Shown: positions 36,261 through 45,540 of the stretch, piece after piece
Layout of the letters: each line of letters opens with the position of its first letter
Position numbering within the stretch: position 1 is the stretch's first letter
Assembly (NCBI RefSeq): GCF_900168115.1
Contig: NZ_FUZC01000006.1
Location: 1-64,000, forward strand
Source: Salegentibacter salinarum
GTDB taxonomy: Bacteria; Bacteroidota; Bacteroidia; Flavobacteriales; Flavobacteriaceae
Direction: 5' to 3'
DNA length: 64,000 bases
Notes under the pieces: generated by a model
Seen by the model: the letters and a program-made list of their open reading frames with translations, nothing else
The model's database searches: none
What the model was told of the DNA's origin: nothing
Program-made: the position numbers and the translations under genes

Positions 36261-38555
36261 ATGAAAACTAATTTTTTTGTCCTTGCGTTTTGCTTTTTTG
36301 CAACGTTTGTCAATGCGCAGGATTACCTTGTAGAAGTAGTTGAAAATCCGGTAGATTGGGTAAAGCCGCTTATGGGAACGGATTCTAAGCCGAGCATGTC
36401 CAATGGAAATGTGTATCCGGCCATTGCCCGTCCCTGGGGAATGAATTTTTGGACCCCACAAACCGGTAAAATGGGCCACGGTTGGGCTTACCAGTATACT
36501 GCAGATAAACTGCGTGGGTTTAAACAAACGCATCAACCTTCTCCCTGGATGAACGATTATGGCCAATTTGCAATCATGCCCATAACCGGAGAAATTCGAT
36601 TTAATGAAGATGCCCGGGCCAGTTGGTTTTCCCATAAATCGGAAAAAGTGAATCCGCACTATTACAGCGTATATCTTGCCGATCATGATGTAACCACCGA
36701 GATAACACCTACGTCAAGAGCAGCTCGTTTCCGCTTCACTTTCCCGGAATCTGATAGTTCTCATATAGTTATTGATGCATTGGATATGGGTTCTTATGTA
36801 AAGATTATCCCTGAAGAAAATAAAATAATTGGGTATACGACCAAAAACAGTGGAGGAGTGCCAGATAATTTCAAGAACTATTTCATTATAAAATTTGATA
36901 AAGAATTTACCGCTTCCCATACATTTAGCGGGGAAGAAATTTCAGAAGAACTGGAAGTTGAAGCTGAGCACGTAGGAAGTGTGATCAGTTTTAAAACTGA
37001 AAAAGGAGAAATTATTAATGCAAAGGTAGCTTCGTCCTTTATCAGTTATGACCAGGCCGAATTAAACATGGAAGAAATTGGAAATGACGATTTTGAAACC
37101 GTAAAAGAAAAAGGCCGCGAAGAATGGAATCAAGAACTTTCCAGAATTAAAGTGGAAGGTGGGACTCCAGATGAAGTAGCAACATTCTATTCCGCATTGT
37201 ACCGTTCCTTGCTTTTTCCAAGAAAATTCTATGAATATAATGCCGAAGGCGAAGTAGTACATTACAGTCCGTATAACGGGGAAGTTTTGCCCGGTTATAT
37301 GTTTACAGATACCGGTTTTTGGGATACTTTCCGCTCTTTATTTCCGTTCTTAAATTTAATGTACCCAGAACTAAATGCTAACATCCAGAAGGGCCTGGCC
37401 AATGCTTATAAAGAAAGCGGTTGGTTGCCAGAATGGGCGAGTCCGGGACTTAGGAACATTATGGTGGGTAACAACTCGGCTTCAGTTGTTGCTGATGCTT
37501 ATTTAAAAACTGATGGGAAGTTTGATTATGATATTGATTTATTATATGAAGCACTTCTAAATGGCGCGAACAATGAAGGGCCTATGACCGCAGTAGGACG
37601 TGCTGGGGCTGAATATTATAAAGAGCTTGGTTATGTTCCTTATGATGTGGGTATCAATGAGAATGCCGCCAGAACTTTAGAATATGCTTACGATGATTTC
37701 GCAATATATCAACTGGCAAAAAAACTAAATCGTCCTAAAGAAGAGATTGAACTTTATAAAGAGCGTAGCCTTAACTATAAAAAACTCTATGATCCGGAAA
37801 CCAAGCTAATGCGTGGAAAGAAAGAGAACGGAGAATTTGTAGAAGATTTTAATCCGTTTAAATGGGGAGATGCATTTACTGAAGGTAACAGCTGGCATTA
37901 CTCCTGGTCGGTTTTTCACGATCCCCAAGGATTGATTGATTTAATGGGAGGTAAAAAAGAATTTGTAGCTCAATTAGATAAAGTATTTGAAATGCCTCCG
38001 GTTTTTGATGAAAGTTATTACGGTGGGGTAATCCACGAAATACGCGAAATGCAAGTTGCCGATATGGGCCAATATGCACACGGAAATCAACCAATTCAGC
38101 ATATGATTTACCTGTATAATTATGCAGGTGAACCCTGGAAAGCTCAATATTGGGTACGAGAAACTATGGATAGAATGTACCAACCAACTCCCGATGGCTA
38201 TTGCGGCGATGAGGATAACGGGCAAACTTCAGCCTGGTATGTATTTTCTGCAATGGGCTTCTATCCCGTAGCTCCAGCGACAGATGAGTACGTAATGGGT
38301 GCTCCGCTTTTCAAAAAAGTAACTGTAGAACTTGAAAATGGAAACGAGCTTATTATTAATGCTCCTCAAAATAGTGATTCCAATAAGTATATTCAGAAAA
38401 TGGAATTAAACGGAAAGGAATACACGAAGAATTTCTTAAGTCACAAAGAACTGATGAAAGGAGCAGTGATCGATATAGAAATGGGCGATACCCCTAATAA
38501 GAAACGAGGAACTGAAGAATCTGATTTTCCTTATTCTTTGACTAATGAACTATAA
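36261..38555 (+). CDS. GH92 alpha-mannosidase-family protein with Gln at the catalytic-acid position
   Basis: 764 residues, signal peptide ending FVNAQ. GH92 layout: N-terminal sandwich (LMGTDSKPSMSNGNVYP, GFKQTHQPSPWMNDYGQF) and helical barrel (RTLEYAYDDFAIYQLAKKL, GDEDNGQTSAWYVFSAMGFYP). The family HGNEP is HGNQP with Gln610, as in the GH92 at 16161. The GTDSxPSxSxGNxYP start defines a subgroup distinct from the HTYPGA GH92 enzymes at 38597 and 45541. It may act on an unusual linkage. 11 bases after GH43. Confidence 0.92.
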   Translation: MKTNFFVLAFCFFATFVNAQDYLVEVVENPVDWVKPLMGTDSKPSMSNGNVYPAIARPWGMNFWTPQTGKMGHGWAYQYTADKLRGFKQTHQPSPWMNDYGQFAIMPITGEIRFNEDARASWFSHKSEKVNPHYYSVYLADHDVTTEITPTSRAARFRFTFPESDSSHIVIDALDMGSYVKIIPEENKIIGYTTKNSGGVPDNFKNYFIIKFDKEFTASHTFSGEEISEELEVEAEHVGSVISFKTEKGEIINAKVASSFISYDQAELNMEEIGNDDFETVKEKGREEWNQELSRIKVEGGTPDEVATFYSALYRSLLFPRKFYEYNAEGEVVHYSPYNGEVLPGYMFTDTGFWDTFRSLFPFLNLMYPELNANIQKGLANAYKESGWLPEWASPGLRNIMVGNNSASVVADAYLKTDGKFDYDIDLLYEALLNGANNEGPMTAVGRAGAEYYKELGYVPYDVGINENAARTLEYAYDDFAIYQLAKKLNRPKEEIELYKERSLNYKKLYDPETKLMRGKKENGEFVEDFNPFKWGDAFTEGNSWHYSWSVFHDPQGLIDLMGGKKEFVAQLDKVFEMPPVFDESYYGGVIHEIREMQVADMGQYAHGNQPIQHMIYLYNYAGEPWKAQYWVRETMDRMYQPTPDGYCGDEDNGQTSAWYVFSAMGFYPVAPATDEYVMGAPLFKKVTVELENGNELIINAPQNSDSNKYIQKMELNGKEYTKNFLSHKELMKGAVIDIEMGDTPNKKRGTEESDFPYSLTNEL

Positions 38556-38596
38556 TATATGAGGCGGATCTTTCAATCTACATAAATTAAAAATGA

Positions 38597-40963
38597 ATGA
38601 AATTCAACAATAATTTTATTACTTCAACAGGAACATTTTTAGTGTTCCTGTTGTTTTTTTCCTGCGGAAAAGAAGAAAAAACTACTGAATCGAATAATTT
38701 ATCTTCAACCCAAGATCTAAAAGATCTCGCTCAGTTTGTAGATCCAATGATTGGTACGGCCAAAATGGGTCATACCTATCCCGGTGCTACGGTGCCCTTT
38801 GGAAGCGTGCAGTTAAGTCCTGATACAGATACCATTCCTTACGCGGTAGATGGTAAATATAACCCCGATGTTTATAAATATTGTGCAGGTTACCAGTATG
38901 ATGATTCCACGATAATTGGTTTCAGCCATACCCATTTTAGCGGTACCGGTCATTCCGATTTAGGTGATTTTTTAATAATGCCCACCACGGGCGAATTAAA
39001 ATTGAATCCTGGAACAGAAGCTAACCCGAATAGTGGTTATCGTTCTCGTTTTTCGCATAAAACCGAGACTGCCGAAGCCGGTTATTATAAAGTTTTTCTG
39101 GAAGATTATGATATTGAAGCTGAAATGACGGCGTCAAGCCGGGTAGGCATGCATCGGTATACTTTTGCGGACAAAGAAGAAGCCCACGTTATCCTGGATT
39201 TAATGTCTGGAATTTATAATTACGATGATAAAAATGTATGGACATTTGTTAGGGTAGAAAATGATACTTTAATAACAGGTTTTAGACAAACCAACGGTTG
39301 GGCAAGAACTCGCAAGGTTTTCTTTGCCATGAGCTTTGATAGACCCATTAAAAATTACGGGCGAGCACGTTACGATAAACAACCTTATAATGGTTTCTGG
39401 GGTAAATTCGACCAGGATGAGAATTTCCCTGAAGTAGCGGGTGAAAAAATCAGAATGTATTTTGATTTTGATATGGAAGCCGAGGAAAAACTTCAAGTTA
39501 AACTTGCAATTTCCCCGGTAAGCTCCGAAGGAGCGCTTAATAATATGAAAACCGAAATTCCGCATTGGGATTTTGACAAAGTAAAAGATGATGCTCGTGA
39601 AAAGTGGAATGAGGAATTAAATAAAGTAGTAGTAGAAGCTGAAAATGATGCCGAAATGACAAATTTTTATACCGCTATGTACCACGCTTTCTTGGGACCT
39701 ACCGAATATATGGATGTGGACGGTAAATACCGTGGAATAGATATGAATATTCACCAGGCTGAGGATTTTGTGAATTATACTAGTTTCTCACTGTGGGATA
39801 CTTATCGGGCCTTACATCCGCTGTTTAATATTTTACAACCCGAGCGTAATAGTGACATGGTGGAGGCGATGCTGGCTCATTATGACCAGAGTGTCCATAA
39901 AATGCTACCGGTTTGGTCGCATTACGCTAATGAGAATTGGTGTATGATTGGTTATCACAGCGCTTCAGTAATCTCCGATGCCATCGTAAAAGGAAATGCT
40001 GGTTTTAATGAAGAACGCGCTTTAGATGCAATGGTACAAACTGCCAAAACGGGTTATTATGATGGTCTGGAATACTATATGGAAAAAGGATATGTGCCTG
40101 AAGATAAAAACAGCGCCTCGGTATCCAAAACACTGGAGTATGCTTACGATGATTGGGCCATAGCGCAGGCGGCAGAAAAAATAGGGAATAGCGAGGTTTA
40201 TGACGAATTTTTTAAAAGGTCTGAAAACTATAAAAACGTTTTTGATAGTAAAACGGGCTTTATGAGGCCTAAACTGGATGATGGAAGTTTTAAAAAAGAG
40301 TTTGATGCTTTAAATACCCACGGGCAGGGTTTTATTGAAGGGAATGCCTGGAATTACAGCCTGTATGTTCCACATCAGCCGGCGGAAATGATTGAGATGA
40401 TGGGTGGAAAGCAGCAATTCTCTCAGCATTTAGATTCTTTGTTTTCAATGGAATTACCTGATAAATATTTTGAACATACGGAAGATATTTCCAGGGAAGG
40501 AATAATTGGCAATTACGTGCATGGAAACGAACCATCGCACCATGTTGCTTATTTGTACAATTGGACCAATACTCCCTGGAAGTCCCAGGATAAAATAAGG
40601 ATGATTTTAAAAGACCAGTATCAAACCGGTGCTGATGGTTTAGGCGGGAATGATGATTTTGGACAGATGAGCGCCTGGTATATTTTCAGTAGTTTTGGCT
40701 TTTATCCCGTAGCACCCGGTTCTACACAATATGCTTTAGGGAGTCCGGCGATCAGTAAGGCTACAATAAATCTCGACAATGGCAATACTTTTACGGTTAT
40801 TGCCGATAACCAATCTGCAGAAAATGTTTTTGTTTCAAAAGTAGAACTTAATGGAAAAGTTTTGGATGACCCGTTTATAGACCATAATGATATTATGGCT
40901 GGAGGAGAGTTGAAATTTTATATGAGTAGCGAGCCGAATAAAGAAATTTACAGAGAAAATTAG
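38597..40963 (+). CDS. GH92 exo-alpha-mannosidase lipoprotein (canonical)
   Basis: 788 residues, lipobox Cys (LFFSCGKEEK). Full GH92 signature with MIGTAKMGHTYPGATVPFG, GFSHTHFSGTGHSDLGD, catalytic acid Glu645 in HGNEPSHH, and GNDDFGQMSAWYIFSSFGFYP with the general-base Asp pair. The GTGHSDLGD and HTYPGA motifs are typical of alpha-1,2- and alpha-1,3-mannosidases of the family. The ATG at 38597 is used, as the one four bases earlier runs into a stop. An intrinsic-terminator-like hairpin lies inside the signal-peptide codons. Confidence 0.95.
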   Translation: MKFNNNFITSTGTFLVFLLFFSCGKEEKTTESNNLSSTQDLKDLAQFVDPMIGTAKMGHTYPGATVPFGSVQLSPDTDTIPYAVDGKYNPDVYKYCAGYQYDDSTIIGFSHTHFSGTGHSDLGDFLIMPTTGELKLNPGTEANPNSGYRSRFSHKTETAEAGYYKVFLEDYDIEAEMTASSRVGMHRYTFADKEEAHVILDLMSGIYNYDDKNVWTFVRVENDTLITGFRQTNGWARTRKVFFAMSFDRPIKNYGRARYDKQPYNGFWGKFDQDENFPEVAGEKIRMYFDFDMEAEEKLQVKLAISPVSSEGALNNMKTEIPHWDFDKVKDDAREKWNEELNKVVVEAENDAEMTNFYTAMYHAFLGPTEYMDVDGKYRGIDMNIHQAEDFVNYTSFSLWDTYRALHPLFNILQPERNSDMVEAMLAHYDQSVHKMLPVWSHYANENWCMIGYHSASVISDAIVKGNAGFNEERALDAMVQTAKTGYYDGLEYYMEKGYVPEDKNSASVSKTLEYAYDDWAIAQAAEKIGNSEVYDEFFKRSENYKNVFDSKTGFMRPKLDDGSFKKEFDALNTHGQGFIEGNAWNYSLYVPHQPAEMIEMMGGKQQFSQHLDSLFSMELPDKYFEHTEDISREGIIGNYVHGNEPSHHVAYLYNWTNTPWKSQDKIRMILKDQYQTGADGLGGNDDFGQMSAWYIFSSFGFYPVAPGSTQYALGSPAISKATINLDNGNTFTVIADNQSAENVFVSKVELNGKVLDDPFIDHNDIMAGGELKFYMSSEPNKEIYREN
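38625..38660 (+). promoter_or_regulatory. Terminator-shaped hairpin inside the 5' coding region of GH92
   Basis: A perfect 11-bp stem CAACAGGAACA (38625-38635) / TGTTCCTGTTG (38643-38653), 7-base loop and seven T directly after. It lies in codons 10-22 of the GH92 gene. It may pause or end transcription unless ribosomes follow closely. Function is inferred from shape alone. Confidence 0.65.
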
Positions 40964-40969
40964 TAGAAA

Positions 40970-42283
40970 ATGAATCAAAAGAAATCTTATCGTACAGCTT
41001 TTATATTTGTAACTATCCTCTTTTTTCTTTGGGGCTTTATTACCGTGCTGGTAGATTCACTCATACCTAGATTAAGAGAAGTTTTTACACTTTCTTATTT
41101 TCAGGCCGGGATGGTACAGTTTGCATTCTTTGGTGCTTATTTCTTACTATCTATACCGGCAGGATATATTTTGTCGAAAATAGGATATAAAAAAGGAATT
41201 ATTTTAGGCTTGGTTACAATGGCCGTAGGTTGCTTGCTTTTTTATCCTGCAGCTTCCTATCGCATCTTCGGAATTTTTATGTTTGGGTATTTTACACTTG
41301 CAGCTGGAATTACCATATTACAGGTGGCAGCAAATCCTTATGTTACTATTTTAGGTTCGGAAAAAACAGCTTCGAGCCGCCTTAACTTATCGCAGGCTTT
41401 TAACTCTCTTGGAACGGCAATAGCACCGGCTTTAGGAGCATTATTTATCCTCCAGGATAAAGTAAAAACTACCGCCGAGATTGAAGCCCTGGATCCTACT
41501 GCTCAAACGAGCTATTATATTTCTGAAGCCTCAGCGGTACAAACACCTTTCCTGGGAATTGCAGCTTTTATAATAATAATTGCCATTGTTTTCTTTTTCG
41601 TAAACCTTCCCAAAGTAGGAGATAAGGAAGCTTCGAATGACTATCGCGGAGTATTAAAGAATAGAAATTTAATCCTGGGAGCCATTGGTCTGTTTTGTTA
41701 TGTAGGAGCAGAAGTGGCCCTGGGAAGTTATATGGTGAACTATTTTTTAAGCCTTGATCTTGCTGAAACGGTGCGGGAAACATCTTTTATGCGCACTATC
41801 GCAAGCTGGATTTTGAGTACTGGGGTGTCAGCTTCAAGTGATATGGCTGTGGTTGGTGTTTTTGTCACCTTTTATTGGACGGGAGCAATGATAGGAAGGT
41901 TTATTGGTTCTTATTTAACCACTATTTTTAACCCTGCTAAGGTTTTAAGTGTTTTTGCAATAGGAGCAATAAGTATGATACTTATATCTACATTTTCGGT
42001 TGGACTTGCAGCTATGTGGACAATTATTGCAGTAGGCCTATTTAATTCGATTATGTTCCCCACAATTTTCAGTCTTGCTTTAGACGGCTTAGGAGATGAT
42101 AAAGCCCAGGGTTCAGGAGTATTGTGCACCATGATAGTTGGTGGCGCGATTATACCGCCGGCTTATGGATTCTTAACCGATTCCTATAGTTTTAAAATTG
42201 CCTTGATTTTAGTGATGATTTGCTATGCTTACATATTTTATTATGCCTGGACTAATAAAAGAAGAACAGTGGTAATAGAGTAG
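40970..42283 (+). CDS. MFS sugar:proton symporter (FucP/glucose-mannose type)
   Basis: 437 residues, about 12 hydrophobic helices, beginning AFIFVTILFFLWGFITVLVDSLIP, the common start of the FHS family (L-fucose, glucose/galactose, mannose permeases). Helix 4-5 has the family segment LQVAANPYVTILGSEKTASSRLNLSQAFNSLGT. It would bring released mannose (or another monosaccharide) into the cytoplasm for the ROK kinase. Starts 6 bases after GH92. Confidence 0.9.
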   Translation: MNQKKSYRTAFIFVTILFFLWGFITVLVDSLIPRLREVFTLSYFQAGMVQFAFFGAYFLLSIPAGYILSKIGYKKGIILGLVTMAVGCLLFYPAASYRIFGIFMFGYFTLAAGITILQVAANPYVTILGSEKTASSRLNLSQAFNSLGTAIAPALGALFILQDKVKTTAEIEALDPTAQTSYYISEASAVQTPFLGIAAFIIIIAIVFFFVNLPKVGDKEASNDYRGVLKNRNLILGAIGLFCYVGAEVALGSYMVNYFLSLDLAETVRETSFMRTIASWILSTGVSASSDMAVVGVFVTFYWTGAMIGRFIGSYLTTIFNPAKVLSVFAIGAISMILISTFSVGLAAMWTIIAVGLFNSIMFPTIFSLALDGLGDDKAQGSGVLCTMIVGGAIIPPAYGFLTDSYSFKIALILVMICYAYIFYYAWTNKRRTVVIE

Positions 42284-42350
42284 AATTTCTAATTGACAGC
42301 TTTAAAAATAAGAGCAGGTCTGTGTTATTTATAATTTAAAACCCTAATGT

Positions 42351-42401
42351 GCTGCCTATAATCCGATCGATGCAGTACTTCAGCTGTCAGGGGTAGGCAG
42401 C
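42351..42401 (+). promoter_or_regulatory. Hairpin between the MFS gene and the isomerase gene
   Basis: GCTGCCTA (42351-42358) pairs exactly with TAGGCAGC (42394-42401), closing a 35-base loop with no strong inner stem. No T-tract follows, so it is either a weak terminator or a structured leader of the isomerase gene 67 bases on. Confidence 0.45.
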
Positions 42402-42468
42402 CATAAGTTTGTAGGAAACATTTATTTCTTTTTATTAAATTGAATATTTAATTAAAGATTTTACTTGA

Positions 42469-43395
42469 ATGGACAGGAGAAAATTTATTAAACAAAATAT
42501 TGCCGCAACAAGCCTGGCCGGGCTTGGACCATATTTGGGTTACGCAGGGAATTTCGAAGAAGTTTCTACTTTCGTAAAGAACCAGTTTAAACTTTCTTAT
42601 GCGCCACATTTGGGGATGTTTAAGGAACTTGCCGGGGAAGACCCTATAGATCAGCTAAATTTTATGGCCGATAGAGGTTTTACAGCCTTTGAGGATAACG
42701 GAATGAAGGCCAAGCCTGTTGAGCTGCAGGAGAAAATGGCTAAAACAATGGCTAATAGAAATATTAGAATGGGTGTTTTTGTGGCTCATAATATCTATTG
42801 GACTGAACCTAATCTTGCAAGTGGGGATGAGAATCTGCGAGAAGAATTTTTAAACCAAATTAAAGAATCCGTTGAAGTAGCAAAAAGAGTAAATGCGAAA
42901 TGGATTACTGTTGTTCCCGGTTATGTTGATCAGAGGCAAAATTTACAATACCAAACCGCTCACGTCATTGAAACCTTAAAAAGAGCATCAGAAATTCTAG
43001 AGCCCCACGGAATAATCATGGTGTTGGAACCATTAAATTTCAGAGATCATCCGGGATTATTTTTATCGGGTTCACCACAGGCCTATCAAATATGTAAGGC
43101 CGTAGATAGTCCGTCTTGTAAAATTCTTTTTGATATTTATCACCAACAAATTCAGGAAGGCAATTTGATTCCTAATATTGAAGCAACCTGGGATGAAATT
43201 GCATATTTCCAGGTAGGTGACAACCCAGGAAGAAATGAACCTACAACCGGTGAAATAAATTATAAAAATGTCTTTAAATTTATTCATAATAAAAATTATG
43301 ATGGTATTGTGGGCATGGAACACGGGAATTCCAAGCCAGGCAAAAAAGGTGAGAAATCGATAATTGAAGCTTATAAACAAAGTGATGATTTTTAG
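42469..43395 (+). CDS. Exported TIM-barrel sugar isomerase/epimerase (hydroxypyruvate isomerase-like)
   Basis: 308 residues with an RR-type signal (MDRRKFIKQNIAATSLAG). The AP-endonuclease-2/xylose-isomerase-like barrel shows Glu in GFTAFEDNGMK, WITVVPGYVD, IMVLEPLNF, ILFDIYHQQIQEGN, AYFQVGDNPGRNEPTTGEINY and IVGMEHGNS, i.e. the metal-binding Glu-Asp-His-Glu set. Exported members of this family occur with Gfo/Idh oxidoreductases and DUF1080 in 3-keto-sugar and C-glycoside pathways. The exact reaction (isomerase, epimerase or lyase) is unknown. Confidence 0.85.
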   Translation: MDRRKFIKQNIAATSLAGLGPYLGYAGNFEEVSTFVKNQFKLSYAPHLGMFKELAGEDPIDQLNFMADRGFTAFEDNGMKAKPVELQEKMAKTMANRNIRMGVFVAHNIYWTEPNLASGDENLREEFLNQIKESVEVAKRVNAKWITVVPGYVDQRQNLQYQTAHVIETLKRASEILEPHGIIMVLEPLNFRDHPGLFLSGSPQAYQICKAVDSPSCKILFDIYHQQIQEGNLIPNIEATWDEIAYFQVGDNPGRNEPTTGEINYKNVFKFIHNKNYDGIVGMEHGNSKPGKKGEKSIIEAYKQSDDF

Positions 43396-43656
43396 ATAAT
43401 AAGCTAATGTAATATTGGGCAAGAGTTAAATAAGAACCAAGTCTAATTGTTGTCTTTAAGCAAAATTGTAGCTAATCTGTATAAAAAGAACCCTACATTT
43501 TCACTCTTCTAAAATAAGCTTCATATATTTTTATTTCTGCCTTGAAACAAGAATTATCCTTATTTTAAACAATTAGTATTTTCTAGTATCAGCTGATAGT
43601 ATTTGACTTAAAGATATATACATACATGTTTTTCTCACATCTAACCAGCATAAAAA
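43396..43656. other. Convergent spacer, nothing recognised
   Basis: 261 AT-rich bases between the isomerase and the LytTR regulator. Only a 12-bp palindrome TATCAGCTGATA (43587-43598) stands out; no terminator with a T-tract was seen. Confidence 0.4.
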
Positions 43657-44346
43657 TTAGTCCAAATCCAGTATTTTAGCTTTTACTTCAGTTAGATAAC
43701 TACGTCCAATTACATAAAGAGACCCATTTATTTCAACACTATTACCTTCTACGGCATCCACTTTCTCTATTGCAATGGTGTAGGAACGGTGAATTCTCAA
43801 AAATTTGTTTTTCGGTAAACTATCTGTAAAACTACTTAAAGTCTGGTGTACAATATGTTTACCCGAGCGCGTAATGATTTTAATATAATCTTTTAAACTC
43901 TCTACTACCAGGATATCATCAAGGTATATTTTCTTCATTTTCTTTTTGTCCACTTTTACGAACAGATGCTCTTTTTCTGAAGACTGATTAAATTGTAGAC
44001 GTTTAATTTTATCTATCGCTTTTAGAAATCGGGGAAAAGAAATCGGCTTCACCAAATAATCGAGTACATCAAGTTCGTAACCTCTTACCGCATATTCCTG
44101 GTGGGCAGTGGTTATTATTACAGCAGGTTTTTTTTCTAAGGAATTGAGGAAACTAAATCCATCCAAAACAGGCATATCAATATCCAGAAAAATAACATCT
44201 GTTGGATTGTCTCTTAGAAATTCAAGTGCTTCAACAGCATTATTAAAGCTCACCTCAATTTTCACATCTTTAATTTGGGAAAGATGATTCTTAATAACAT
44301 TTACAGCCAAAGGCTCATCATCAATTATAACACAGCGTAAACTCAT
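43657..44346 (-). CDS. LytTR-family response regulator
   Basis: 229 residues. Receiver domain about 1-120 with the acidic pair in IIDDEP, phospho-acceptor Asp in VIFLDIDMPVLDGF and Lys in LVKPISF; LytTR DNA-binding domain about 135-229 (VKVDKKKMKKIYLDDILVVE, IVHQTLSSFTDSLPKNKFLRIHRSY). Overlaps the kinase gene by 4 bases, so they are a pair. The target is unknown. Confidence 0.93.
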   Translation of the reverse strand: MSLRCVIIDDEPLAVNVIKNHLSQIKDVKIEVSFNNAVEALEFLRDNPTDVIFLDIDMPVLDGFSFLNSLEKKPAVIITTAHQEYAVRGYELDVLDYLVKPISFPRFLKAIDKIKRLQFNQSSEKEHLFVKVDKKKMKKIYLDDILVVESLKDYIKIITRSGKHIVHQTLSSFTDSLPKNKFLRIHRSYTIAIEKVDAVEGNSVEINGSLYVIGRSYLTEVKAKILDLD

Positions 44347-45431
44347 TTTGATTTTAATTTTAATGCCACTATAAAATTCTCGTCTTTGGTATATATATCC
44401 AGATTATAATCATTCTCGGAATAGCCCAGTGCCAGACGTTTTTTTACATTTTCTATACCTATTCCTCCGCTTTCTTTTTTCATTTTATCACCTATTCTTT
44501 TATCTGGCATGGTGTTACTTACTGTAAAGTAAATATCATCGTCTTTTACCTGCAATTTAATAGACATGCATACATTCCCAATGTTCTTGCTTGCTCCATG
44601 TTTAAAGGCATTTTCAATGAATGGAATAAATAACATAGGCGGAATTTTTTTTCCTTCGATATTTCCGGTAACCTCCATATTTATTTTTACCTGCTCCCCA
44701 TACCTAATTCGTTCCAGGTCCAGGTAATTTTGAATACAGAGTATTTCCTTATCAAGGGGTTGTTGGTTGTTTTTAGTTTCATACAGTAAGTAACGCATAA
44801 GTTCAGAAAGTTTTAAAACGGTTTCCGAAGCTTTTTTGGATTGCTCAAGGCTTAGAGAGTAAATATTATTTAAAGTATTGAAAAAGAAATGAGGCGAAAT
44901 TTGCGAGCGTAGAAAGCGTAATTCAGTTTGAAGTTGCTCTTTCTCCAGTCGCGCCGCACGTTTGCTCGCACTAAGCCAGTCTAAAGTTATCTTTATCGCA
45001 GTTACAAAAGAAATCACATAAAATTCTCCCAACATCATAGTAAGGGCATAATTGAAAGTGAATTGAGAAGTAGCCTCAGGACCTTCCGGCCATACATTAT
45101 TACTTATAAGAAATAGAGTGAGGTAGAATTTAGCCACTACCATTAAGAAAATACTCCCTATTAAAATAAAGGAAAAGCTTATAAAACGGCGTTTAAAAAT
45201 AAATTTTGGAATTAAAAAATAAATTGTGAAATAGCACAAAAACATATGAATAGGAAATCCAATCAAGTTACCTTTAAGTGATAAAAGAAAATCATCGTAA
45301 TAACTTCCCCAGCGGAGTGTATTAAAAAGAAAATATGCCAACCAAAAAATTAAATGGTGCCAGGCAGTAATTTTATATTCGCCTTGGTTTTGAATGGAAA
45401 AACCCTTTAAGAATTGTTTTCTGGTAAGCAT
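44343..45431 (-). CDS. LytS-type sensor histidine kinase
   Basis: 362 residues. About four hydrophobic helices in the first 150 residues (no extracellular sensor domain), then PF06580 histidine kinase: LRSQISPHFFFNTLNNIYSL with the phospho-acceptor His, and the ATPase N-box FIENAFKHGASK and GGIGIENVKKRL. It faces the N-glycan locus divergently (109 bases). Confidence 0.93.
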   Translation of the reverse strand: MLTRKQFLKGFSIQNQGEYKITAWHHLIFWLAYFLFNTLRWGSYYDDFLLSLKGNLIGFPIHMFLCYFTIYFLIPKFIFKRRFISFSFILIGSIFLMVVAKFYLTLFLISNNVWPEGPEATSQFTFNYALTMMLGEFYVISFVTAIKITLDWLSASKRAARLEKEQLQTELRFLRSQISPHFFFNTLNNIYSLSLEQSKKASETVLKLSELMRYLLYETKNNQQPLDKEILCIQNYLDLERIRYGEQVKINMEVTGNIEGKKIPPMLFIPFIENAFKHGASKNIGNVCMSIKLQVKDDDIYFTVSNTMPDKRIGDKMKKESGGIGIENVKKRLALGYSENDYNLDIYTKDENFIVALKLKSK

Positions 45432-45540
45432 TTTTGAATTTTTTAGCTGTTCAGCCGTTGCGAATAGTCGTTGGTCTAAATTTCTTTTTTATCAAGCTGA
45501 ATATATAAATATTTAGCATATAAGTTAAAAAAATGTTTAC

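Noticed and set aside
40231-40245. AAAAACGTTTTT inside the GH92 gene at 38597
   Set aside because: It encodes the conserved YKNVFD peptide, and the same peptide in the GH92 at 16161 uses a different codon mix, so this is coding sequence, not an operator.
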